Of a stretch of 64,000 nucleotides of DNA, positions 26,910 to 34,861 are shown piece by piece (positions within the stretch are counted from its first letter, which is position 1; each line of letters opens with the position of its first letter). The stretch is from Microbacterium oleivorans (GTDB lineage: Bacteria; Actinomycetota; Actinomycetes; Actinomycetales; Microbacteriaceae), in assembly GCF_001691565.1 (NCBI RefSeq), contig NZ_MAYO01000003.1, forward strand, positions 2,097,851-2,161,850. The letters are read 5' to 3'. The position numbers and the translations under genes were made by a program. The notes beneath the pieces were generated by a model. It did no database searches and had not been told where the DNA came from. It saw only the letters and a program-made list of their open reading frames with translations.

Positions 26910-27367
26910 ACGGTCTCGACTCGCTGTACCAGGAGCTGATCCTGGACCACTCGAAGCACCCGCACGGGCAGGGCCTGTCGCCCGAAGAGGGCCGCTCGGC
27001 GAGCTCTCACCAGCACAACCCGATGTGCGGCGACGACATCACGCTCCGCGTGCGCGTCGACGATGCGGGTGAGCGCATCACCGACCTGTCGTGGGAGGGG
27101 TCGGGCTGCTCGATCTCGCAGGCCTCGGCCTCGATGCTCGCCGCTCTGATCGAGGAGGACGGCGGGGACGACGGGATGCCCCGCGAGGACGCCGTGAAGC
27201 TCATCGACGGGTTCCGTGAGGCGTTGCGCTCGCGCGGAGCGATCCCGCTCGACGAGGAGACCTTCGCCGACGCCGCAGCCCTGTCGGGGGTGTCGAAGTT
27301 CTCGGCTCGCGTGAAGTGCGCGATGCTCGCCTGGGTCGCGCTCGAGGACGCCCTCGCCCGGGCCTGA
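26906..27367 (+). CDS. sufU: Fe-S assembly sulfur acceptor SufU
   Basis: Zinc-dependent sulfur acceptor that stimulates SufS, 153 residues. The family residues are visible: Cys in NPMCGDDI with the following Asp, Cys in WEGSGCSISQASASML, the SufU-specific insertion (about residues 85-105) and the late Cys in ARVKCAMLAW. It starts YQELILDHSKHPHG. The ATGA overlap with sufS implies coupled translation. It ends 33 bp before the end of the convergent AHSA1 gene. Confidence 0.94.
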   Translation: MNGLDSLYQELILDHSKHPHGQGLSPEEGRSASSHQHNPMCGDDITLRVRVDDAGERITDLSWEGSGCSISQASASMLAALIEEDGGDDGMPREDAVKLIDGFREALRSRGAIPLDEETFADAAALSGVSKFSARVKCAMLAWVALEDALARA

Positions 27368-27400
27368 GCCGGCGGACGAGGGCATCGCTTCGAGCAGGCG

Positions 27401-28369
27401 TCACGCTGCCTGCAGCACCTCGCGCTCGAGACGAGCGTAGGACGCCTCCATGCCGTCGGCCATGCCCGTCGCGAGGATCATGTCGCGCGTCTGGACGTCG
27501 GGGTACTCGATGAGGAGGGTGAGGAGCGTCGCGCCGTCCTCCTCGTAGAATTGCAGGTCGTTCGTCGTCGACGGGCCGTCCGTCCCGATCATCCTCTCGG
27601 TGCTCACCGAGCGCCGGGGCTCGTCGAGGAGCAGCGTCTCGCCCTCGAAGCCGAAGCGGGTATCGGGCTTGCCGTCCTCCTCCCACACGTTCCGGTAGTG
27701 CTCGCCGACGACGCATTCGACCATCGACCACCCCTCGGGCCCCAGCATCCACTTCCGCATCAGGTCGGGTTCGTGGTGGGCGCGCCACACGAGATGCCGC
27801 GGACCGTCGACGAGCCGGGTGATGCGGACGTGGGTGTCGTCGAGCAGCTCGACGTTCGTCCCCTTGCCGTGGAACCAGTCGCGCAGGTCATGGAGGACCG
27901 TGTCGAGCTGGTCCATCGCCATGCGCGACCCTTCGACGGCGCCCATCGCGACGACCTGCTCGAGTGCCTCGACCGAGGTGAAGTAGGTGATGTTCGACAG
28001 CCGAGACCCCGTCTCGGTCTCGTCGAACGAGAAGCGCATGCGCATGGAGGGGAAGTCGGCCATCGGCTCGCCGTTCTCGTCGGCGAACGCGTCGAGCACC
28101 TCGAAGGCACGGCCTTCGTCGATCGCGAGGAACTCCCACGTGCCGCGCGAGGTCTCGCCCGTCGGGCTCGTCATCGCGTAGTGGGCATGGCCCCCGACGG
28201 CGAAGTCGAAGGCGGTGAAGGTCGCCGGCCACCCGGGAGGCCCCCAGAACCGCTCGAGTTGGCGCGGCTGCGTGAACGCGCGCCACAGCCGGTCGACGGG
28301 CGCGTCGACGTCGGCGGTGAGCGTCATGGTGAGGTTCTCGGTATCGGTCGTGATGTCGGTGACGGGCAT
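27401..28369 (-). CDS. Tandem AHSA1/SRPBCC-domain protein
   Basis: The 322-residue protein contains two Aha1-C-terminal-like SRPBCC domains, about 12-155 (VDAPVDRLWRAFTQPRQLERFWGPPGW) and 168-310 (RLVDGPRHLVWRAHHEPDLMRKWMLGPEGW). The fold offers a hydrophobic ligand pocket; no enzymatic role can be assigned. It follows an ArsR regulator by 23 bp and has an AAGGAG ribosome site, the common ArsR-AHSA1 pair whose ligand is generally unknown. The two domains are divergent, suggesting an old fusion. Confidence 0.88.
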   Translation of the reverse strand: MPVTDITTDTENLTMTLTADVDAPVDRLWRAFTQPRQLERFWGPPGWPATFTAFDFAVGGHAHYAMTSPTGETSRGTWEFLAIDEGRAFEVLDAFADENGEPMADFPSMRMRFSFDETETGSRLSNITYFTSVEALEQVVAMGAVEGSRMAMDQLDTVLHDLRDWFHGKGTNVELLDDTHVRITRLVDGPRHLVWRAHHEPDLMRKWMLGPEGWSMVECVVGEHYRNVWEEDGKPDTRFGFEGETLLLDEPRRSVSTERMIGTDGPSTTNDLQFYEEDGATLLTLLIEYPDVQTRDMILATGMADGMEASYARLEREVLQAA

Positions 28370-28392
28370 GTCTCACTCCTTCGTGGGATGGG

Positions 28393-28734
28393 TCAGTTCT
28401 CGGGCTCGGCCAGAAGGGCGTCGAGCCGGTCGATGCGGGACCGCCAGAGCTCCTCGTACTGTCCGAGGAGTGCGCGGGCACGGGCGATCACGTCGGGGTC
28501 CGCCCGGACGAGGCGCTCGCGCCCCTCGGCGCGCTTGACGACCAGCTCTGCCGCCTCGAGCACGGCGACGTGCTTCTGGACGGCTGCGAACGACATGTCG
28601 TACTCCGCGGCGAGCGCGGAGACGGATTGTTCGCGCTCGAGGGTGCGACGCAGGATGTCGCGCCGCGTCGCCGTCGCCAGGGCATGGAAGACGCGGTCGA
28701 TCTGATCATCGCTGAACTCCGTTTGTGCAACCAT
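28393..28734 (-). CDS. ArsR-family regulator of the AHSA1 gene
   Basis: The 113-residue winged-helix repressor (FHALATATRRDILRRTLEREQ, EYDMSFAAVQKHVAVLEAAELVVKRAEGRERL) lacks the CxC metal site of ArsR sensors, so a non-metal signal, perhaps the ligand of its AHSA1 partner, is likely. Its ATG lies inside a perfect 14-bp palindrome and 8 nt after a -10 box, so the mRNA is predicted to be leaderless with its own start codon inside the operator. Confidence 0.92.
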   Translation of the reverse strand: MVAQTEFSDDQIDRVFHALATATRRDILRRTLEREQSVSALAAEYDMSFAAVQKHVAVLEAAELVVKRAEGRERLVRADPDVIARARALLGQYEELWRSRIDRLDALLAEPEN

Positions 28735-28771
28735 TTGGTTGTACGTTAGAGCAAGGGATGCCGGGCGTCAA
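28728..28771 (-). promoter_or_regulatory. Promoter and operator of the arsR-AHSA1 unit
   Basis: Read leftward: -35 TTGACG (28771-28766), 17-bp spacer, -10 TAACGT (28748-28743). The palindrome CAACCA-TT-TGGTTG (28728-28741) covers the predicted transcription start and the ATG at 28734. ArsR proteins paired with AHSA1 genes often use CAACCAAATGGTTG-like sites. Confidence 0.75.
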
Positions 28772-28796
28772 GAGGTCTCCTGTCGACCTCGACCGG

Positions 28797-29114
<318 letters not shown>

Positions 29115-29115
29115 T

Positions 29116-29133
29116 CATACCCCCAGGGGTATG
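29116..29133 (-). promoter_or_regulatory. CsoR/CstR-type operator
   Basis: CATACCCC-CA-GGGGTATG is a perfect 8-2-8 inverted repeat with the G-tract core typical of CsoR/CstR operators. Read leftward, TATGAT at its exit is a near-consensus -10, so binding would block transcription of the sensor gene. Confidence 0.8.
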
Positions 29134-29165
29134 AAGCACGTGGCTCCCGCAGGCGCCGGCGGGGG

Positions 29166-29438
29166 TCAGCCCCGCAGCGCGCGGAGCAGCTCGCCGACGG
29201 CGTGGTCGCTCTCGATGGGATGCCGCATCGGAAGGTCCTCGACGCATTCGTAGCGGTTGCGTCGACCTTCCTTCTCGCGGCGCAGGTACCCGTCGTCGAC
29301 GAGGTCGCTCAGGATGCCGTGGGCCGTGCGTTCGGTGATGCCCACCGCGTCGGCGATCTCTCGCACGCGAGCCCCCGGGTCGCGGGCGACGTAGATCAGC
29401 ACATGGGCGTGATTCGTGAGGAACGTCCAGTGGCCCAT
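29166..29438 (-). CDS. Small winged-helix (MarR-like) regulator
   Basis: The 90-residue protein is essentially one winged-helix domain: a helix in LTNHAHVLIYVARDPGARVREIADAVG, recognition helix ITERTAHGILSDLVDDGYL and a wing REKEGRRNRYE. There is no separate ligand domain. It is divergent from the dabB-dabA operon with a 91-bp shared intergenic region carrying symmetric motifs, so it is the likely regulator of inorganic carbon uptake. TATGCT (29450-29445) six nt before the ATG indicates a leaderless transcript. Confidence 0.85.
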   Translation of the reverse strand: MGHWTFLTNHAHVLIYVARDPGARVREIADAVGITERTAHGILSDLVDDGYLRREKEGRRNRYECVEDLPMRHPIESDHAVGELLRALRG

Positions 29439-29444
29439 GGGGTC

Positions 29445-29522
29445 AGCATAGCCGTGCGGCAGTCGGGTTACCGGTTTTGAGTAACATGCGTTTTGACACC
29501 GGTAATTCATTGCAGGTAATGT
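29445..29522. promoter_or_regulatory. Divergent promoter region with repeat motifs, dab operon
   Basis: Rightward: TTGACA (29493-29498), 18-bp spacer, TAATGT (29517-29522), 7 nt before the dabB ATG. Leftward: TATGCT (29450-29445). Possible operators are GTTAC-N9-GTAAC (29467-29485), two ACCGGT hexamers (29470-29475, 29498-29503) and a direct repeat of GGTAAT (29501-29506, 29515-29520) around the -10. Confidence 0.6.
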
Positions 29523-29529
29523 CCTTCGC

Positions 29530-30999
29530 ATGTCGATGCTCGTCCTCCTCTCGACCGCTGCGCTGCTCGCCGCGGTCGCCGCCGCTGCCCTCCCGGATGC
29601 CGCGCGTCGGCGCACCCCGGCCTCCCTCGCGATCTGGCCCCTCGCCCTCGCGACCTTCCTCGCCGCGGTCGGCGCCATGACCGCCGCGGTCGGCGGTGGC
29701 GACCTCGCCGGTCCGCTCGTGGCGTTCCTCGTCGTCGCGCTCACCGTCGTCGTGCAGCTCTACGCCGAGCGCAACCTGCGCGGCGACCCCCGCTCACGGC
29801 TGTTCTTCGGGTTCTCCTCCCTCGCGGCTCTCGGATCGGTCGCGAGCGTCACGGCGGGCGACCTCCGCCTCCTCGCCGCAGGATGGACCCTCGCCACCAT
29901 CAGCACCGTCGTCCTCATCCGCGCGGGCGGAGACGGACCGCAGACGCGCGTCGCGACCCGGCGCAGCGCTGCCTTGCTGCTCCTCGGGGATGCGGCCCTC
30001 TGGGCAGCGGTGATCACGGTGATCACGACGACCGGATCGGCGTCCCTCTCCGCGCCGGCGACGCTCTCCCCCGTCCCGGCCACGGCCGTCAGCGTGCTCG
30101 TCGCGATCGCCGCCATCGCTCGCGCAGGATCGTTCCCGCTGCACGGCTGGCTGCCGACGACCGCGGCGACGACCACGCCCGTCTCCGCTCTGCTGCACGC
30201 CGGCTTCGTCAACGCCGGCGCGATCCTCCTGCTGCGCTTCGCACCCGTCCCCGCCGAAGCGGGGCCCTGGGTCGTCGGCGTCGCCGGGGGCGCGACGATG
30301 CTCCTCGCGAGCCTCGCGATGCTCACCCGGCCCGACGTCAAAGGACGCCTCGTCCAGTCGACCGCCGCGCAGATGGGGTTCATGCTCGTCGCCTGCTCGC
30401 TCGGCGCCTTCGGACTCGCCCTCGTGCACGTCTTCGGCCACGCGCTGTACAAGGCGAGCCTCTTCCTCGGCGCCGGATCGGCCGTCGAGCGCGCGCTGGC
30501 GGCACGCACCACCGACGCGGCGCACCCCTCCCGGCGCGGGGGGATCCTCGGCGCGGGAGTCGTCGTCGCGGTGGGGATCGCCGCGGTCGCGGCCGGCGGC
30601 ATCCTGTCCCACGCGGCGGCCATCCTGCTGCTGTTCCCGCTCGCCACCGCCGCGGTCGCTGGGGCGCGCATCGGTGGAAGCGGCGCCACCACGGCAGCAC
30701 GGACCGGCCTCGTGGCCGCCGTGGCCGCCGCCGTCGCGGGGTACGCGCTGGTCGTCTTCCCCGCAGCAGAGGCGCTCGTGCCGACAGCGGCCGCCGCGAC
30801 GCTCCCGCCCGTCGTCGCCGTGGTCCTCTTCCTCGCCGGAGCCGGGCTCGCCGTCGTCGCGCGCACCTCCGGCCGCTTCGCCGACCGGATGTTCGCCGTC
30901 GGCTTCGCGTGGGGCAGGCCCGCGCTTCCTACGCCCTCCGTCCGCCCCTCCACCCCGGCCGTTCTGACCGGACCCCTCGAATACGGGAGCACTCGATGA
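29530..30999 (+). CDS. dabB: DAB inorganic-carbon pump membrane subunit DabB (NuoL-like)
   Basis: The 489-residue antiporter-like membrane protein of the Complex I NuoL/MrpA superfamily has the proton-channel pattern: GSFPLHGWLPTTAATTTPVSALLHAGFVNAGAILLLRF is recognisable in pieces, with Lys in VKGRLVQSTAAQMGF and HVFGHALYKASLFLGAG. Next to a dabA gene, this identifies the DAB complex, which uses proton flow to drive CO2 hydration to bicarbonate. It is predicted leaderless from a consensus -35. It overlaps dabA by ATGA. Confidence 0.92.
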   Translation: MSMLVLLSTAALLAAVAAAALPDAARRRTPASLAIWPLALATFLAAVGAMTAAVGGGDLAGPLVAFLVVALTVVVQLYAERNLRGDPRSRLFFGFSSLAALGSVASVTAGDLRLLAAGWTLATISTVVLIRAGGDGPQTRVATRRSAALLLLGDAALWAAVITVITTTGSASLSAPATLSPVPATAVSVLVAIAAIARAGSFPLHGWLPTTAATTTPVSALLHAGFVNAGAILLLRFAPVPAEAGPWVVGVAGGATMLLASLAMLTRPDVKGRLVQSTAAQMGFMLVACSLGAFGLALVHVFGHALYKASLFLGAGSAVERALAARTTDAAHPSRRGGILGAGVVVAVGIAAVAAGGILSHAAAILLLFPLATAAVAGARIGGSGATTAARTGLVAAVAAAVAGYALVVFPAAEALVPTAAAATLPPVVAVVLFLAGAGLAVVARTSGRFADRMFAVGFAWGRPALPTPSVRPSTPAVLTGPLEYGSTR

Positions 31000-33551
31000 C
31001 CACCGTCGCCACACCTGCCCGGTACGCCACCGTCCGCGGATGGGTCGCCGCCTCCGCCCGCTCCATCGCGCCGCACTTCCCGATCGAGACCTTCATCGCC
31101 CGCAACCCCGTCGCGGGGTACGAGACCCTCGACCACGAAGAGGCGATGCGGCGGATAGCCCACGATCACGGCGTGCTCCTCACCCCGTCCGAGGAACGCT
31201 TCCGCGCGCTCCACACCGACGGGCGCATTCCGCTCGCCGACCTCGTCGCGGCGCTGCACCAGCTGGTCCCCGAGGCACGGTCGCCGCATCCGATCGTCGC
31301 CGACGAGTTCGTCACGACCGCGACCGAGGTGCTGCTGCAGGACCTCCTCGTCTCGCCTCCCCGCGCGGCGACCTCCACCGCGCTCCCGACGCCCGCGAGC
31401 GGGCTGTCGCCACGGGTGCACGCCCGCGTCGACGACCTCACGAGCCGCTGGCTCACCGCGCTGTTCGGCGACGCCGCCTGGTCGACTCCGACGCGGGGAG
31501 AGGGGATGTGGGATGCCTGGCGTCGCCTCGCGGCGCTCGACCCCACCCTCCCGCGGCGGGTGCGCGCCGGCATCCGGTCGACCCCGGCGGAGCCGGCGGC
31601 GGCGATCGACGTCGCGCTCGAGCACTGGGGACTCGAGGGGGACGGCGCGGAGGAGTTCATCCGCGCGCACATCCTCGCTCAGCCCGGGTGGTCGGCGCTC
31701 GTGCGCCACACGGCGGCGGAATCCCGGAGCGTCGACCTGGTCTCGCTCGTCGCCATCCGCGCGACACTCGAGCGGCTTCTGCTGCCCGCCGGGGCGACGC
31801 TTCCCGTCCGCGCACCCTCCACGGGCCGGGATGAGGAGGCGCGGCTCTTGGCCGTGGCGACCGCGCTCCGCGCCGACCTGACCGTGCCGGACGTGCGGGC
31901 AGCGCTCGGGCGCATCCTGTCGCTCACCGACGCCTACACCCGGCTGAGCATCTGGCAGGAGGCGTACGAGCGGCGAACGGCTCGTGCTCTCGCGCCGGCG
32001 AGCGCGCCCGTCCTGCGCACGCTCGAAGAGACCCCTCGTCCTCTCGCGCAGGCGATCTTCTGCATCGATACGCGCTCCGAGAGCTTCCGGCGCCACCTCG
32101 AAGCGGCCGGCCCGGTCGAGACGCTCGGCTTCGCCGGGTTCTTCGCCGTGCCGATCTCGTTCCGACCCGCCGACGGTGCGCCCGGCGTGGCGTCGTGCCC
32201 GGTCCTCCTCACGCCTCGCGTCGCGGTGAGTGAGTCGTCGGTGGAGCGGGACGCCCTGGGCCGCTGGCGTCGGCATCGGACGGCGATCGCCGAGCGCGGT
32301 CGCGCCGCGCACGCCCTCGGCGAGTCGACCCTCGCGCCCTACGCCTTCGCGGAGACGGCCGGATGGTTCTTCGGCGCCGCCTCGGTGACGCGCACCCTCG
32401 CTCCACGGTTGTGGTCGTCGGTGCGGACCGGGATGCGGCGTGCCAAGCCGACCACGCGCGTCGACGCGGACGTCGTGTTCAGCCTCGACGAGCGCGTGCT
32501 GTACGCCGAGACGGCGCTTCGCATGATGGGTCTCGTCGACGGCTTCGCTCCGATCGTGCTCGTGTGCGGACACGGGGCATCCGTCACCAACAACCCCTTC
32601 GCGAGCGGTCTGCAGTGCGGAGCGTGCGGCGGACACGAGGGCGAACCGAACGCACGCGCGGCGGCGACGATCTTCAACGACCCGGCGACGCGCGACGCCC
32701 TCGCCGAGCGGGGCATCACGATCCCCGACGACACGCTCTTCGTCGCGGCGCAGATGGACACCGTGACCGACGAGGTGACGCTGCTCGAACCCTGGGCCCT
32801 CCCGGCCAGTCACGAGATGCGTGTGCTCGAGCTGACCCGGCACCTCGAGACGGCGCGGCAGGCGAACGCCGCCGACCGGCTCGCCGGGCTGCCCGGTGCC
32901 GACCGCGACGGCGACGCCGTGCGGGAGACGCTCCGCCGCTCGAGCGACTGGGCGGAGGCGTTCCCCGAGTGGGGTCTCATGGGCAACGCGGCCTTCATCG
33001 TCGGGCCGCGCGCGATCACCGCCGGCGTCGATCTCGGACGGCGCGCCTTCCTGCACAGCTACGAGGCGGCTGCCGACCCCGACGGGACCGGGCTGGAGAC
33101 GATCCTGACCGCGCCGCTCGTCGTCGCCCAGTGGATCAACGCGCAGTACGCCGCCTCGACCGTCGCGCCCGACCGGTTCGGCGCCGGACCGAAGCCGCTC
33201 CACAACGTCGTCGGCACCACCGGCGTGCTCTCGGGCTTCGGAGGCGACCTGCGGATCGGGCTGCCGTGGCAGTCGGTCGGCGTCGGCCGCCACGCCCACC
33301 ACGAACCGGTGCGCCTGCAGGTGTTCGTCCAGGCTCCGCTCGCGCGCATCAACGAGATCGTCGACGAATCGGAGGTCGTGCGGAACCTCGTCGTGAACCG
33401 CTGGATCACCCTCCGCGCCCGTGAGCACGACACCGCCCGCTGGATGCGCTTCGGGCGCTACGGCTGGGAGACCGACGATCTCGACACGACCCCCGTCACC
33501 GGCATGCCCGTCGGCGACCACGAGACCACCACGAAGGAGAACCGCTCATGA
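30996..33551 (+). CDS. dabA: DAB inorganic-carbon pump catalytic subunit DabA (UPF0753/DUF2309)
   Basis: The 851-residue cytosolic, peripheral subunit has a beta-carbonic-anhydrase-like zinc site. The expected ligands and catalytic residues are present: Cys356 and Asp358 in IFCIDTRSESFRRHLE, His526 in VCGHGASVTNNPF and Cys541 in LQCGACGGHEG. The H-to-C spacing of 15 equals that of Halothiobacillus DabA2 (His524, Cys539). It begins PHFPIETFIARNPVAGYE and ends with GRHAHHEPVRLQVFVQAPLARI. With DabB it should trap CO2 as bicarbonate. It is the second gene of a four-gene operon with 4-bp overlaps throughout. Confidence 0.95.
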   Translation: MTTVATPARYATVRGWVAASARSIAPHFPIETFIARNPVAGYETLDHEEAMRRIAHDHGVLLTPSEERFRALHTDGRIPLADLVAALHQLVPEARSPHPIVADEFVTTATEVLLQDLLVSPPRAATSTALPTPASGLSPRVHARVDDLTSRWLTALFGDAAWSTPTRGEGMWDAWRRLAALDPTLPRRVRAGIRSTPAEPAAAIDVALEHWGLEGDGAEEFIRAHILAQPGWSALVRHTAAESRSVDLVSLVAIRATLERLLLPAGATLPVRAPSTGRDEEARLLAVATALRADLTVPDVRAALGRILSLTDAYTRLSIWQEAYERRTARALAPASAPVLRTLEETPRPLAQAIFCIDTRSESFRRHLEAAGPVETLGFAGFFAVPISFRPADGAPGVASCPVLLTPRVAVSESSVERDALGRWRRHRTAIAERGRAAHALGESTLAPYAFAETAGWFFGAASVTRTLAPRLWSSVRTGMRRAKPTTRVDADVVFSLDERVLYAETALRMMGLVDGFAPIVLVCGHGASVTNNPFASGLQCGACGGHEGEPNARAAATIFNDPATRDALAERGITIPDDTLFVAAQMDTVTDEVTLLEPWALPASHEMRVLELTRHLETARQANAADRLAGLPGADRDGDAVRETLRRSSDWAEAFPEWGLMGNAAFIVGPRAITAGVDLGRRAFLHSYEAAADPDGTGLETILTAPLVVAQWINAQYAASTVAPDRFGAGPKPLHNVVGTTGVLSGFGGDLRIGLPWQSVGVGRHAHHEPVRLQVFVQAPLARINEIVDESEVVRNLVVNRWITLRAREHDTARWMRFGRYGWETDDLDTTPVTGMPVGDHETTTKENRS

Positions 33552-33871
33552 GCACGTCCGACCTGACCCCGATGACCAAGATCGAGGTGGTCGTCGCCAG
33601 CGACGACGTCGCCGAGGTGTCCGCCCTCATGCAGTCCCTCGGGGCCCGCGGTTACACCGCGATCACCGGCGTCGCGGGCGTCGGGCACCACGGCCACCGC
33701 GGCGGCCGGCTGCTGTTCAACGACCACGACACGCTGACCCTCCTCGTCTCGGTCGTGGCGCCGGACAAGGCCGATGGGATCATCTCCGGCATCCGTCCCG
33801 TCCTCGATCGGGCGTCCGGTGTGATGTTCGTATCGCCGACGGCGGTGAGCCGCCCCGACTACTTCGCATGA
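33548..33871 (+). CDS. PII-like signalling protein of the dab operon
   Basis: The 107-residue protein with PII-type ferredoxin-like fold pattern: KIEVVVASDDVAEVSALMQSLGARGYTAITGVAGVG, then a short His/Gly-rich loop in the T-loop position (GHHGHRGGRLLFND) and LTLLVSVVAPDKADGIISGIRPVLDRASGVMFVSPTAVSRP, in pieces. It lacks the uridylylated Tyr region of GlnB. PII-like proteins accompany bicarbonate transporters and carboxysome/DAB loci and sense adenine nucleotides or bicarbonate status; the ligand here is unknown. It overlaps both neighbours by ATGA. Confidence 0.82.
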   Translation: MSTSDLTPMTKIEVVVASDDVAEVSALMQSLGARGYTAITGVAGVGHHGHRGGRLLFNDHDTLTLLVSVVAPDKADGIISGIRPVLDRASGVMFVSPTAVSRPDYFA

Positions 33872-34686
33872 GCGGAGCTTCCCCGTATGCGGGGATGACG
33901 GTCGCCGTGGGCACGATGCACGGGAAGGACGCCGCGTTCGCTCCCGCCTTCGCACGGTGGCTGGATGCCGGGGTCCGGCCGTCCGCCGACCTCGACACCG
34001 ACGCCCTCGGCACGTTCACCCGCGACGTGCCGAGGGCGATCAGCCCGGAGGATGCGGCGATCACCAAAGCCCGCGCCGCATCCTCCGAGCTCGGCACGCC
34101 CCTGGGCCTCGCGACGGAGGCGTCGTACGCGCCGGCGTTCGGCGGGTTCGGCCCGGTGGTGCACGAGGAGCTCGCCGTGTTCGTCGACGTGAACCGCGGC
34201 ATCCATGTCACTCATGGCGTGCGAACCTTCGCGGACGTCGCGCCGGCGCGGACCGTGACCGACGAGGGGGAGGCGGGGCAGTACCTGGAGCGCATCGGCT
34301 TTCCGCACCAGGCTGTCGTCGCGCGGAGCGAAGGGGCACTGCGGAAGGGGATTCAGGATGCGGCCGTCGTACGAGACCTGGTGCGCCGCGGTCCCGTCGT
34401 CCTCGAACCCGATCTACGGGCCCACCTGAATCCGGAACGACGCCGGACTCTCCGCCGCCTGTCGTGGATGCTGGCGGCACGGCTGCGGACGCCGTGTTCT
34501 GTATGCGGATGCCCCGGCTTCGGACTCGTGGATGCGGAAAGAGGCGTGCCGTGCGCCGCGTGCGGGGAACCGACCGCGCAGGTGTGCGCGGAGGTCCACG
34601 GGTGCGCAGCGTGCGGCGAGCGCGAGGTGCATGCTCGGGCGGTCTCGGTCGCGGACCCCGCGACGTGCAGGTGGTGCAATCCCTGA
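33868..34686 (+). CDS. DUF6671-like protein with C-terminal zinc-ribbon tail
   Basis: The 272-residue protein, last gene of the dab operon, overlaps the PII-like gene by ATGA. Residues about 8-185 follow a pattern I associate with DUF6671: GTMHGKDAAFAPAFARWL, DLDTDALGTFTRDVPR, ITKARAASSELGTPLGLATEASYAP, VHEELAVFVD. The tail (about 205-272) holds four Cys pairs: CSVCGCPG, CAACGEP, CAACGERE and CRWC, suitable for two zinc sites. Its function is unknown. Four overlapping genes argue for a role tied to DAB, perhaps as an enzyme or nucleic-acid/zinc-linked regulator; this is inference. Confidence 0.75.
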   Translation: MSGASPYAGMTVAVGTMHGKDAAFAPAFARWLDAGVRPSADLDTDALGTFTRDVPRAISPEDAAITKARAASSELGTPLGLATEASYAPAFGGFGPVVHEELAVFVDVNRGIHVTHGVRTFADVAPARTVTDEGEAGQYLERIGFPHQAVVARSEGALRKGIQDAAVVRDLVRRGPVVLEPDLRAHLNPERRRTLRRLSWMLAARLRTPCSVCGCPGFGLVDAERGVPCAACGEPTAQVCAEVHGCAACGEREVHARAVSVADPATCRWCNP

Positions 34687-34861
34687 GGCGCCGTGCGGTC
34701 GACGTGACGGTCCTGCTGACGGACGGCACCGAGGGTGACCGGACTGGCAGCCCTGTGCGATTGAGCCGGGCGAGAGCATTCTCATTTCCAGGCTGTTCAT
34801 CACGTGTGGTTCGGGTGGATTTCGGGATCCGGATGTCGGAGGTGGGTGAGAGAGTGCAGGT

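Noticed and set aside
29760..33521. A very long open frame (over 1200 codons) antisense to dabB/dabA
   Set aside because: It mirrors the codon bias of the sense genes (high third-position GC leaves the antisense frame open), is Arg/Gly/Asp-rich without domains, and dabA/dabB have clear catalytic motifs.
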